From: Paenibacillus sp. FSL H7-0326
GTDB taxonomy: Bacteria; Bacillota; Bacilli; Paenibacillales; Paenibacillaceae
DNA length: 64,000 bases
Assembly (NCBI RefSeq): GCF_001955535.1
Contig: NZ_MPVN01000005.1
Coordinates: forward strand, 124,001 to 188,000
Direction of reading: 5' to 3'
Shown in pieces: positions 52,567 through 61,156 of the stretch. Both the position numbers and the translations under genes were made by a program. The stretch's first letter is position 1. Each line of letters starts with the position of its first letter. Below the pieces are notes generated by a model. The model made no database searches, was not told the DNA's origin, and saw only the letters and a list, made by a program, of their open reading frames with translations.

Positions 52567-54315
52567 TTGCGGAAAAATAAGTTTCATACACTCAGTACCT
52601 TTGCCAAAATTAACCTGATTCTGCTATTTATGCTTATACCGCTTATTGGACTTAACTACTATCAAAATCTGATTGGAACGAAGGTTGTTCGCAATGAAAT
52701 TCACCGTTCAAGCGAAACATACATGTCCTTATTAACCAGCCAAATTGAGACTATAGCCAACCAGATGTCAGTCTTCGCCCTGACCATGAACCGGGACAGC
52801 AATCTATCGACCTTTACTACATTCGAAGGGTCCAGGCACCCTTACGACAGGTACAACACAATATACAATATCTACGAAAAACTTAAACTCAACAGTCTGT
52901 CCCTTCCCTGGAACAACCAGATCACGGTTTATTCTCCCGCAAATAAGAAAGCGGTTTCAGATAGTGGACTAAGCACTTATGACGAGGAGTTTCTGAAGAA
53001 CAACATGACGCCCGTTTGGAAGTTTATGCCGACCGACTATAAATACGGACAGCCCTATTTCATCCGACATTTTAGCGAGCCCAAGTATTCTTCCAATGCT
53101 CCGCTGGATTCCTACAGGATTGTTTCGGAGATTAGCTTTAGTTCAAATAATTTGATCAAAATGTTAGAAAAATTCAAGAACAGACACAATGTGCACGACC
53201 CTTTTCTGTACAGTCCTGGCTATGAACCACTTGTAAGCAACACTGCTCAGCTTGCACATATAGAACAACTTGGAACAATTCTGAATGACCAGACGATGAC
53301 AAGCTCCGGTCATGAGACGTTGGAGCTCCAAGGCGAGAAATACTTGGTCACCTATAAACTAATTGATACGCTTGGCTGGTATCTAGTAGATTATGTTCCA
53401 ATCCATGAAGCTTTAGCTCCCATTTATCGTTCCAGCCTGATCTTCTATACATCAGCTGCCGTATTAATTGTGCTTTGCCTTATTTTGTCGTATTACATTT
53501 ACCGTAATGTACAGATTCCCATTCGTAAACTCTTGAAAGGTGCCCGTGCTATTGCGAAGGGAGACTTCTCCACACAGGTCGAGTACCATTCCAAGAACGA
53601 GTTTTTCGTATTGGTCTTTCAATTTAACAATATGGCCCGTCAGATCAAGGAGCTGATCGAGTCAATCTACGAGTCCAGAATCCGGTTGCAGCAAGCTACA
53701 CTGAAGCAGCTGCAATCCCAGATCGATCCTCATTTCCTGTACAACAGCTTGAATTTTATCAAGTACAGTGCTAAGAAAGGGGAGGAGGATGCCGTTGTCT
53801 CAATGACGGTGCACTTGGGCGCTTATTACCGCTCAGCAACTCGACTAGGTAAAGCCGAGACTACTCTGGAGGAAGAGCTTAAGCTGATATATAACTATCT
53901 TGAGATTCACAAGCTCAGAATGCATGGGATGACTTACGATATAAATTTGCCTGAAAATATGGCTGAAGTAGAAGTTCCCCGACTCATTTTGCAGCCTTTG
54001 GTGGAGAATGCCATTATTCATGGAATATCCAAGAGTGAACTAGCAGGCTATATTAGAATTACAGCCTCTGCTCAGGACGGCTTCTACATGCTCTGTGTGG
54101 AGGATAATGGTCCCGGCCTTCAGGAGCAGGAACAGAAAGCGTTGATTGCTCAGATCGCAAATTCGAAGGAAGAAGATGATCTGTGCGGATTATGGAACGT
54201 AGCCCAGCGGATCAATCTGAAGTACGGCGAATCAGCGGGAATTGGAATAGAATCATCATCTTATGGCGGGCTGAAGATATGGCTGTATTGGCCTTCGGCA
54301 GCAGACAAGGGGTAA
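52567..54315 (+). CDS. YesM-type sensor histidine kinase
   Basis: The 582-residue kinase has a first helix (about 13-33), a large extracellular Cache-type domain (about 35-295), a second helix (about 297-318) and a HAMP domain. The His_kinase motif QLQSQIDPHFLYNSLNFIKY follows, and then the ATPase (PLVENAIIHGI and EDNGPGL). The start is TTG with GGAGGGG seven bases before it. It is divergent from the permease operon and co-transcribed with the next gene (6 bases apart). Confidence 0.92.
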   Translation: MRKNKFHTLSTFAKINLILLFMLIPLIGLNYYQNLIGTKVVRNEIHRSSETYMSLLTSQIETIANQMSVFALTMNRDSNLSTFTTFEGSRHPYDRYNTIYNIYEKLKLNSLSLPWNNQITVYSPANKKAVSDSGLSTYDEEFLKNNMTPVWKFMPTDYKYGQPYFIRHFSEPKYSSNAPLDSYRIVSEISFSSNNLIKMLEKFKNRHNVHDPFLYSPGYEPLVSNTAQLAHIEQLGTILNDQTMTSSGHETLELQGEKYLVTYKLIDTLGWYLVDYVPIHEALAPIYRSSLIFYTSAAVLIVLCLILSYYIYRNVQIPIRKLLKGARAIAKGDFSTQVEYHSKNEFFVLVFQFNNMARQIKELIESIYESRIRLQQATLKQLQSQIDPHFLYNSLNFIKYSAKKGEEDAVVSMTVHLGAYYRSATRLGKAETTLEEELKLIYNYLEIHKLRMHGMTYDINLPENMAEVEVPRLILQPLVENAIIHGISKSELAGYIRITASAQDGFYMLCVEDNGPGLQEQEQKALIAQIANSKEEDDLCGLWNVAQRINLKYGESAGIGIESSSYGGLKIWLYWPSAADKG

Positions 54316-54321
54316 TGAATA

Positions 54322-55974
54322 ATGGCTCAATTATTAATTGTGGATGACGAACGAATGGTAGCGGATTCGTTAGCTGAAACGCTGCCTTGGGTAGATCTTA
54401 ATATTCACCATGTTTATACCGCATATTCCAGTAAGGAAGCATTGCAGATTCTGGCCACCTCTCCTATAGAAGTGGTTCTGACCGATATACGGATGCCGGG
54501 GTTAAGCGGATTGGAGTTGATTGAACGAATTCGCGAATTGAACCAAAAGACCAAATGTATCATTCATTCGGGACATGCTGACTTTGAATACGCCAAGCAA
54601 GCGATGGCATTTCAGGTAAGCGAATATCTGCTGAAGCCTGCCAGCGATGAGGAAATCCTTGAAGCGGTCAACCGCATGCTAGAAGCCTATCGTCAGGAGA
54701 CGGAGGCACTCTATTCCGTCGAGAGCATGGCTTCTGCCATCCGGGAGCAGCTGCCCGTACTCAGGTCTCAGTTCCTCGACAGCTTGCTGGCGGGAAAACG
54801 ATGGAATTCTTATGAGCTTGAAGGGAAGCTGAATCTGCTGAGACTTGCCTTTCAGCAGGACGACTCCATATCAATACTTGTCGTTCGTCTGGAGGAAGGC
54901 TTTCCCACCTCCGATTCACAGAGCCTTACTCTGTTCGAGTACGCAGTTAATAATATCGCAGAAGAAACATTTGGAGAGCATTTTGATCTCCTTTCCGGTC
55001 GCGATCAATACAATTATTTGGTCTTGGTTGCCAAGCTTAAACAGAAGAAGGCTGCGGAGTTTTCCGAGCTTGGTGTAAACAGCAACGCCAGCTCTACGTT
55101 GTTTGAGCAAACCGCGCTCCAACTGCAAGAGAATGTTAAAGCGTATTTGAAACGGAATATTTCCCTGGTTATGAGCAGTTGGGGACAATTTCCTAACGAT
55201 GTATCCCCGCTTTACCAAGAATCCATCACTATAATGCGACGCAACATCGGCAACGATCGGGATATATTCATACGTATGTCCGATAAAGGCTTTACTAAGC
55301 CTTATAAATCACTGCGAAGCCTATATGAAACGCCAACGTTGAATCAAATTATGGATATGGGGCAACGTGAGGCTGCTCTTGCCAAGATCGAGTCTATTAC
55401 AAGAGAGCTGGAGGAGCATTGGAGCGGCTCCCAAGAGCATATGCAAGAGGTATTCCTGCATTTGGGAGCCTCCTTTACCTATACCGCACACCAGAACGGA
55501 AAGCCGCTAGAAGATCTGATTGGTATTGATTATGAGCCCTTTTATTCACGTCAACCGTTCCTGAGCATACGGCAATTAAAGGATTGGGCGCTGCGGGTCA
55601 CATCTAAGATCTTTGATGATCTGAATAAAGAGAACCTTAATGCCAAGAGTAATACAATTCTTCTTATTCAGCAGTTTATTAATGACAGACTGTCAGAGGA
55701 TGTCAGCTTACAAGCCATATCCGACCATATCGGCATGCATCCGGCCTATCTATCCATGTTGTTCAAGAGTCAGACAGGGGAAAATTTAAGTGAATATATC
55801 ATTCGTCTTAAGATGGAAAAAGCCGCTATGCTCCTCAAACATACGAATGAGAGGATTTATCAAATCTGTGCCAGTCTTGGATACCAGAACCCTCCATATC
55901 TTATTAAGTTGTTTAAAAAATACTACGGTGTAACCCCGCAAGAGTACAGGGACGGACTAAACGGGCACCAGTAA
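54322..55974 (+). CDS. YesN-type response regulator with AraC DNA-binding domain
   Basis: The 550-residue protein has a receiver domain (about 1-120; DDER, phospho-acceptor Asp55 in VVLTDIRMPGLSG, Lys in LLKPA) and a middle linker of about 300 residues. A C-terminal AraC domain ends it (about 450-548: LQAISDHIGMHPAYLSMLF and IYQICASLGYQNPPYLIKLF). This architecture controls Lpl-type importers in Paenibacillus and Bacillus. The likely targets are the three CTTAAG sites, all oriented toward minus-strand genes. A very strong terminator overlaps its stop codon. Confidence 0.93.
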   Translation: MAQLLIVDDERMVADSLAETLPWVDLNIHHVYTAYSSKEALQILATSPIEVVLTDIRMPGLSGLELIERIRELNQKTKCIIHSGHADFEYAKQAMAFQVSEYLLKPASDEEILEAVNRMLEAYRQETEALYSVESMASAIREQLPVLRSQFLDSLLAGKRWNSYELEGKLNLLRLAFQQDDSISILVVRLEEGFPTSDSQSLTLFEYAVNNIAEETFGEHFDLLSGRDQYNYLVLVAKLKQKKAAEFSELGVNSNASSTLFEQTALQLQENVKAYLKRNISLVMSSWGQFPNDVSPLYQESITIMRRNIGNDRDIFIRMSDKGFTKPYKSLRSLYETPTLNQIMDMGQREAALAKIESITRELEEHWSGSQEHMQEVFLHLGASFTYTAHQNGKPLEDLIGIDYEPFYSRQPFLSIRQLKDWALRVTSKIFDDLNKENLNAKSNTILLIQQFINDRLSEDVSLQAISDHIGMHPAYLSMLFKSQTGENLSEYIIRLKMEKAAMLLKHTNERIYQICASLGYQNPPYLIKLFKKYYGVTPQEYRDGLNGHQ

Positions 55975-56015
55975 TAAGACAAGGGGCACCTTTATAGGTG
56001 CCCCTTGTCTTATTA
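55972..56015. terminator. Strong terminator, 20-bp perfect stem
   Basis: The arms 55972-55991 and 55996-56015 are exact complements with a TTAT loop; the yesN stop codon TAA is the first codon of the left arm. The flanks are AT-rich on both sides, so it also works for the convergent 56086-57270 gene. Confidence 0.88.
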
Positions 56016-56085
56016 CGAGCCAGCTAATCTTCAATGATGTTAAATCATCGATGAAAATCCCTTGGCTCCTCACCACATCTTGCAA

Positions 56086-57270
56086 TCAAGCGTTCAAACA
56101 ATTCTTTAACGTATCCACCATTTCCACATACAATTTCTCTACTTTTTGCTTGGCTGCCAGTGCCTTCTCCTTTGCCGCGTCGTTATGAATGGCCATATCT
56201 AGAACAGCTGGCACCAATCGGCTCATTTCTGCCTCTTGGTCTTGATCGAATAACCAATCACCCAACCCGATGTCCCTCCACATAAAACCCTTAGTGGTCT
56301 GACCTTCCCACCGGCATACGATCGCAGGAATCCCGCTGCCAATACACATAATTGGGGAATGCATCTCACTTCCGAACAACCCCGCAGATTGTCTGTACAC
56401 GCTTACAGCCTCATCCGTCAGCCAAAATTCACTTTTATAAACAACATTAGGAAGCACATCCTCCGGGAGCAGGTCATAAATCATTTCCTTCTCAAATGCC
56501 ATCTGGCTCTTGTCCTCCGGGCAGAGCAGTACCTTCAGTCCCGTTTTCCTGACAACTTGAATGATCGCCTCTCGCAACGGCGCATTATCCTGTTCCTTCA
56601 TTTGCTGGTTGAAAGCATCCTTATCGGCATCATACGGCCAATCTTTAATCTCCCAATATGGAGTATACCGGTGCCTCGAAATACAACAAAGAAACTTTCC
56701 TGGCTCCAACTTGTTTTCTCGGAGGAATACTTCTGCTTTCGCATCATTTTCCAAATCCACTGCGAATGCCGCATCTGGCCCGAATTTCATAACCGGACTA
56801 GAAACACCATCCTGGATTGCCTTTTGAAGGGATACAGAATCTCTAAAATAAATAAACTTGGCCAGGCTATGAATCTCCCGGCACCATTCACCTTCGTTAT
56901 AGCCTCCATAAGTAATCCCGAATACACCAAAAGGCTTCTTGTAAAACTTGACATAAGCTTCCGCCTCATCTCGCCCCACCAGCAAAGGACCGGAGCCGTG
57001 CAATAGGAAGGAACTTTCGTCAAGCGCCATCTGCAGCTCTTCATTGGAGGCTTTGCCGTCCTCTCCGATTGTGCCCTTTACCACCTTCAATTGGGGAAAT
57101 CTGCGGCAGATCATATCCTCTACTTCAACCGTGAAGTCTTTAGAGGGCCATAGAACGACCTGCGTCTCCGGCATATATTTCTCTAAGATCGCTAATAGCC
57201 CAGGAGTATGAGCAATATCTCCAATGTTGACTACCTGCCAAGAGGAACGCAAAATAATCGTTTGTCTCAT
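56086..57270 (-). CDS. Polysaccharide pyruvyl transferase-family protein
   Basis: The 394-residue soluble protein fits the pyruvyl-transferase (CsaB-like) group: SWQVVNIGDIAHTPGLLAIL at the start, LLHGSGPLLVGRDEAEAY, FGVFGITYGG, YFRDSVSLQKAI, FGPDAAFAVDL and GSEMHSPIMCIGSGIPAIV. Such enzymes add ketal-linked pyruvate to surface sugars. No other exopolysaccharide or wall gene lies here, and the upstream region holds the third CTTAAG site, so it appears tied to the sugar importer's regulon. Its actual acceptor is unknown. Confidence 0.85.
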   Translation of the reverse strand: MRQTIILRSSWQVVNIGDIAHTPGLLAILEKYMPETQVVLWPSKDFTVEVEDMICRRFPQLKVVKGTIGEDGKASNEELQMALDESSFLLHGSGPLLVGRDEAEAYVKFYKKPFGVFGITYGGYNEGEWCREIHSLAKFIYFRDSVSLQKAIQDGVSSPVMKFGPDAAFAVDLENDAKAEVFLRENKLEPGKFLCCISRHRYTPYWEIKDWPYDADKDAFNQQMKEQDNAPLREAIIQVVRKTGLKVLLCPEDKSQMAFEKEMIYDLLPEDVLPNVVYKSEFWLTDEAVSVYRQSAGLFGSEMHSPIMCIGSGIPAIVCRWEGQTTKGFMWRDIGLGDWLFDQDQEAEMSRLVPAVLDMAIHNDAAKEKALAAKQKVEKLYVEMVDTLKNCLNA

Positions 57271-57415
57271 CTTTCCTCATCCTTTCATTATTCAATAATT
57301 CGGTTCCCTATAAATATTTTCTCTTCTATGGACCCTTGTCCCTTACAAATAAAATTGATCCGACGTATCTTCCAATAATATTACGTGTAGGCTCAAGAAG
57401 CTTAAATACCATTTT

Positions 57416-57441
57416 CTTAAGAGACATATGATTATCTTAAT
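57416..57441 (-). promoter_or_regulatory. CTTAAG direct-repeat site C (upstream of the pyruvyl-transferase-like gene)
   Basis: CTTAAG (57416-57421) and CTTAAT (57436-57441) are 20 bases apart. The inner sequence shares TTAT with sites A and B. A TATTAT -10-like box (complement of 57375-57380) lies about 36-41 bases nearer the gene. The site overlaps the end of the mutarotase-like relic. Confidence 0.5.
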
Positions 57442-57602
57442 AAAAAAGATTGCAAAAACCGCTTCGCAGCAAGAAATACCTTATAGACGTCCGGCAGAAT
57501 CACTTCAGATTGCGTAGTGACTGCTAAGAGCGGATGTACGCACCACAAGGCAACCAACGTATCCGGACCACAATTTGTCCAGGTTATTGTTGATTTGGTA
57601 TT
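57432..57602 (-). pseudogene. Relic of an aldose-1-epimerase (mutarotase)-like gene
   Basis: A minus-strand frame of 56 codons, ending TAA, contains TWTNCGPDTLVALWCVHPLL and then a short AVTTQSEVILP. This is the mutarotase pattern WTN-x-G-x-x-x-x-x-x-LWxxHPLxxV with xxILP. No start codon, ribosome site or flanking domain remains, and the protein would be only a fifth of normal length. The gap 57271-57766 is otherwise non-coding, apart from the site and the terminator named separately. Confidence 0.5.
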
Positions 57603-57634
57603 AAAGGAGAGTATCCAAAAGTATAATAGTGACC

Positions 57635-57664
57635 TAAAAAAAGAAGCAGTTCTTCAACTGCTTC
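57635..57664 (-). terminator. Terminator of the ThuA/isomerase operon
   Basis: GAAGCAGTT (57643-57651) pairs with AACTGCTTC (57656-57664). An A-run at 57636-57642 gives a U-tract on the minus strand. It lies about 100 bases beyond the last stop codon of the operon. Confidence 0.8.
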
Positions 57665-57766
57665 CTCGTAGATTAAAGCCCAATTCCTCATTATAAAATT
57701 CTATTTAGAATCGATAGGCTGCAAAGCTTTCAGGGTTCAATAGTCCCCATCTCTCAACCTTTTATC

Positions 57767-58585
57767 TCATCCTTTTGCAAATTCGGTAAAGCATAGCTCC
57801 AGGTACTCTGCGTTCTGTCGTGTGGCCGCTTCAGGCTCCGCCTTCGCGTAAGCCGACTCCTCCTCTACCATAATCCATCCTTCGTAGCCGGTATCACGAA
57901 GAAGCGAAACTGCCTCCGAATGAGGCAGCGTTCCCTGGCCCATGGTTCTCCACTCCCGCGTGTTCTCGTCATAATCCTTGAAATGTACATGGACAATACG
58001 GTTCCGGTGTCTACGGATCACCTCAAGGACATCCATACCTCCTCTGGCTATATGACCCGAATCCGGGCAATAGCCCACATACCGCTCATCGAGTCCGCGG
58101 AATAACACTTCATAGTCAGAAGCGGTACGGAATACAGACCCTGCCGGGGAATTCGGATGATATGCGCAGCAGATTCCAGCCTCTGCTGCCCGCTCCCCGA
58201 TCGCATTCACACAAGCTATGGCCGATTGCTGTCTGGCATCCAGCTCTCTGCGATCTGTACCGGGCAGCTGGACGGTAATCAGCTTGGCACCGGGAAAATG
58301 CTGCAGGTAACGAATTAAGCGGTCGGCCTGTTCTCGCTCCGCTGCACTCTCCTTCCCAGCCAGCCACGGCTCCGCCAGCGTTAATGCGGCAAGCTCAAGC
58401 CCTCTGGACTCAATTGCCTCTGACAGCAGGGCGGGGTCCTCATAATACGCCCCCAGCATGCAGATCTCCGCCTCGACCCCCTTAAAGCCGGTTCCGGCAA
58501 TGACGTCGAGGATGTCGGAAAACCGATGTTTATAGACTTGATAAGTCATTTGCCAAGTATAGGTTTGACAGCCAAATCTCATCAT
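57767..58585 (-). CDS. Sugar isomerase/epimerase TIM barrel (IolE-like) 1
   Basis: The 272-residue protein has the AP-endonuclease-2/xylose-isomerase TIM fold. Metal-site candidates are His in CAYHPNSPAG, the DSGH motif in GYCPDSGHIA, His in VHVHFKD and Glu in WIMVEEE. Relatives are IolE dehydratases, hydroxypyruvate isomerases and sugar-phosphate epimerases. It is the last gene of the operon and its ATG overlaps the previous stop by four bases. The three TIM-barrel proteins of the operon differ clearly from each other, so they probably do different steps. Confidence 0.88.
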   Translation of the reverse strand: MMRFGCQTYTWQMTYQVYKHRFSDILDVIAGTGFKGVEAEICMLGAYYEDPALLSEAIESRGLELAALTLAEPWLAGKESAAEREQADRLIRYLQHFPGAKLITVQLPGTDRRELDARQQSAIACVNAIGERAAEAGICCAYHPNSPAGSVFRTASDYEVLFRGLDERYVGYCPDSGHIARGGMDVLEVIRRHRNRIVHVHFKDYDENTREWRTMGQGTLPHSEAVSLLRDTGYEGWIMVEEESAYAKAEPEAATRQNAEYLELCFTEFAKG

Positions 58586-59481
58586 TGCGTGGCAGCCTCC
58601 TTTACTAGCTGCTTAATGAAGGGAACGGCTTCTCTTCCCCACACTTCCGCCTCCGCATTGAAGCAGAAATCAACACACCACCACGAAAGTGCGTTGAAGG
58701 TGGCTGAATGGGATGCAAGGAGTGCTTGAAAGTCGATGTAACCGGCACCGAATTCGGCGTGTGTGCTAGTCTCCTCGCCGTGCAGTGTGCCGTCAGAGTC
58801 AATCAGATGAAAGTGCCCGATATGGCCATCAAGCAAAGATACATACTCAAGGACTCCCCCGGTCAGCAGTTCCCTCTCCCCATCCTGTTTAGCACCTATC
58901 ACACCGCTCATATAGGCATGGCTCGTGTCAAACAAGATCTGGAAGGAAGGATGCTGTACCTCTCGAACCGTTCTCAGCACCTCACTCGGCTTGTTCAGCC
59001 AAAAGCCCGGCTCGAACTCCCAGACCAGCCGAAGGCCGGCCTCAGCAGCGATCTCAGAGGAAGCATGCCACGTATCGATTAAACGTGCAAAGCGTTCCTG
59101 ATACTCCCGACCGTTTAGCGGACCAGCCGGGGTCACTGTATCCACACGAAGCAAGTCAGCACCAAGATCCTTCGTAAATTCAACATGTCGCTTCAGCAGT
59201 TCCAGATAGGACTCCTTCGTTACGATAGCCGGGGGCACCATGCGAAAATCGGGGGCATAGGCGGATACTCCTAACCCATAAGACTGGATGAGCTGCAACA
59301 GCTCGGCCCTCATTTGCCGCGTTGGGTAAAGCTCCGGTACCGGGTGAGGAAGGAAGCCGTTCACCTCAATGCCGTCATAACCCGCCTCCTTAGCATATTT
59401 CAATACTCGCTCGAAGGGCCAAGGATTTTGCTCAAACGGTCCGAAGGCGAACGCCCAGGAGCCGATAGATAGTTGGGTCAT
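58582..59481 (-). CDS. Sugar isomerase/epimerase TIM barrel 2
   Basis: The 299-residue TIM-barrel protein has GYDGIEVNGFLPHP, WEFEPGFWLNKP, FDTSHAYMSG and HFHLIDSDGTLHG, with His, Asp and Glu metal-ligand candidates. I chose the ATG at 59479-59481 (complement) because GGGAGG lies about ten bases before it; a longer frame from 59553 would run into the upstream gene. It overlaps the next gene by four bases. The aromatic-rich C-terminus (FNALSWWCVDFCFN) is unusual for the family. Confidence 0.88.
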   Translation of the reverse strand: MTQLSIGSWAFAFGPFEQNPWPFERVLKYAKEAGYDGIEVNGFLPHPVPELYPTRQMRAELLQLIQSYGLGVSAYAPDFRMVPPAIVTKESYLELLKRHVEFTKDLGADLLRVDTVTPAGPLNGREYQERFARLIDTWHASSEIAAEAGLRLVWEFEPGFWLNKPSEVLRTVREVQHPSFQILFDTSHAYMSGVIGAKQDGERELLTGGVLEYVSLLDGHIGHFHLIDSDGTLHGEETSTHAEFGAGYIDFQALLASHSATFNALSWWCVDFCFNAEAEVWGREAVPFIKQLVKEAATQ

Positions 59482-59486
59482 ACTTC

Positions 59487-60293
59487 TCAAGCCTCCCTCT
59501 GTTTCATTAGAAATGCTGTCGTAAGCCGATTGAACTCCTCCAACTGATCCCAATGGTGGGTATGCCCGCTGCCTCGGAAGACCGCCAACTCAGCATGAGG
59601 GATTTCCTGCTGGATCAATTGTGTTAGGGAAAGCGGTGTGAAAATATCCCGGTCCCCTACCGTTAGCAAGACAGGCACTTGAATTTCCCTTAGCCTTCCC
59701 ATCGTATCGTGTGCGAGGCAAGCATCGCACTGGGCCTGGAAGGCGTGCACTGGCATCTGTCCTTTAGCGGCTGCAGCCGCTTGCTGCCTCAGGAGGAGAT
59801 CATCCAAATGGTCCTCATGATATTGAGGAGTGAAGATAAACAGCTGCAGCAGGCGTTGGAATTCCTCTATAGGCAGAACGTCATACGCGGAGCGAAACGT
59901 TTCGAATATTCGTCTCGTGTAAGTATCACAAGCCATCCACGAGCAGTGCAAGGATAAGGAAAAGACCCGCTCAGGGCTCTCTAGAGCGACATGCTGCGCA
60001 ATGGCACTGCCCATTGAGATACCGGCAATATGCGCTTTGGCAATACCAAGCTGATCCATAACCGCCAGCGTGTCCTGGGCCATTTGTTCGGTAGTGTAGG
60101 GTCCTGCTGGCTTATCTGAGCCTCCTGCCCCCCGGTTATCAATCCGTATGCACCGATAATGCTTCTCGTATTCTGCTGCATGCAGCTCCCACAAGGATCC
60201 GTCGGCCCCCAAACCCATCAGAAGAATGAGCGGGATACCCTTTCCTCGTTGCGTATAATGAATACGAATTCCATTTCGTTCGACATTCGGCAT
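59487..60293 (-). CDS. Alpha/beta-hydrolase
   Basis: The 268-residue protein has the alpha/beta-hydrolase fold with the oxyanion stretch LMGLGADGSLWE, DNRGAGGSDKP, nucleophile elbow GISMGS (Ser94), catalytic Asp in VGDRD and His in GSGHTHHW. The family includes esterases, lactonases and C-C hydrolases. In this operon a lactonase or ester hydrolase acting on a sugar acid is plausible, but this is inference. Its ATG shares one base with the stop codon of the previous gene. Confidence 0.9.
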   Translation of the reverse strand: MPNVERNGIRIHYTQRGKGIPLILLMGLGADGSLWELHAAEYEKHYRCIRIDNRGAGGSDKPAGPYTTEQMAQDTLAVMDQLGIAKAHIAGISMGSAIAQHVALESPERVFSLSLHCSWMACDTYTRRIFETFRSAYDVLPIEEFQRLLQLFIFTPQYHEDHLDDLLLRQQAAAAAKGQMPVHAFQAQCDACLAHDTMGRLREIQVPVLLTVGDRDIFTPLSLTQLIQQEIPHAELAVFRGSGHTHHWDQLEEFNRLTTAFLMKQREA

Positions 60294-61156
60294 TAATCTG
60301 TTCCCCCTGCCTTAAGATGGCGACGAATATAGTCAATTCCGAGCCTGGCTGCATCATCGGTATGCTCGGAATATGCTCGCCAAATATGAAGCCGAGGGAT
60401 CAGCCCCGGCACTGTTTGACTGAAGGCTTCGATGGTCAGCCATCCGTCATAGTCAATCTCCTGCAGCAGCCGGAACAGTGCTGGTGGAACCGCATGTCCT
60501 GAGCCAGGCACGCCTCGGTGATTCTCGGAGATGTGCACGTGATAAATCAACTCGGCGGCTTCCCGCCACGATGTCTCTACATCGGATTCCTCAATATTGC
60601 CGTGGTGGGTATCCGCCAGCAGGCCTACGTTGGGAAGTCCAACCTCACGGCAAAACCTCATTCCTTCCCGCAGTGTATTCACCATATACATTTCAAACCG
60701 ATTCAGCGGCTCCAATGCAAGCCGAATGCCCAAATCCTGAGCATATTCCCCTGCCTCGCGAATCGTCTCTACGGCATAGTTCCACTCCTCTGGCTCGGGC
60801 CCACGTCCCGTGAAGCGACCTAATCCTTGAAATAGCGGTCCACAGAGCAGCTCCGCTCCGAGCTCCTTCGTGTTGCGGATAGCTAGCTTTAACGTGTCTG
60901 CCGCCGCTCTTCTCAGCATCGGATTCTTGCTTGCCGGGTCGGCGACGTTCGCATCCAAGGAGGCAATCGTCGTGCACTGAAGTCCCACTTCTCTCAGCAT
61001 AGAAGCGATGCCCGAAGCTTCCGCGGCAGGGATGGCATCAGCGACCAGCTCGACCCCATCGAAGCCCCAATTCTTCAACTTCCATAGCAGCCCTTGGTGC
61101 TCCTCCGTTCTAAAGTTTTCTGTCCATAGAAGCGTGTTCATCCCAATTCTCATCAT
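60293..61156 (-). CDS. Sugar isomerase/epimerase TIM barrel 3
   Basis: The 287-residue protein has the DTE/xylose-isomerase-like TIM fold: MRIGMNTLLWTENF, GFDGVELV, ELLCGPLFQGLG, LALEPLNRFEMYMVNT, LLADTHHGNIEE, VHISENHRGVPG and WLTIEAF. The Glu, Asp-x-x-His, His and terminal Glu positions match the metal site of D-psicose/D-tagatose 3-epimerases and IolI/IolE relatives. It is the closest of the three to a true ketose 3-epimerase. ATG overlaps the previous stop by four bases. Confidence 0.9.
   Translation of the reverse strand: MMRIGMNTLLWTENFRTEEHQGLLWKLKNWGFDGVELVADAIPAAEASGIASMLREVGLQCTTIASLDANVADPASKNPMLRRAAADTLKLAIRNTKELGAELLCGPLFQGLGRFTGRGPEPEEWNYAVETIREAGEYAQDLGIRLALEPLNRFEMYMVNTLREGMRFCREVGLPNVGLLADTHHGNIEESDVETSWREAAELIYHVHISENHRGVPGSGHAVPPALFRLLQEIDYDGWLTIEAFSQTVPGLIPRLHIWRAYSEHTDDAARLGIDYIRRHLKAGGTD

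Noticed and set aside
59482-59553. N-terminal extension of the second TIM-barrel protein.
   Set aside because: It would overlap the hydrolase gene end by many codons; the internal ATG has its own ribosome site and matches family N-termini.
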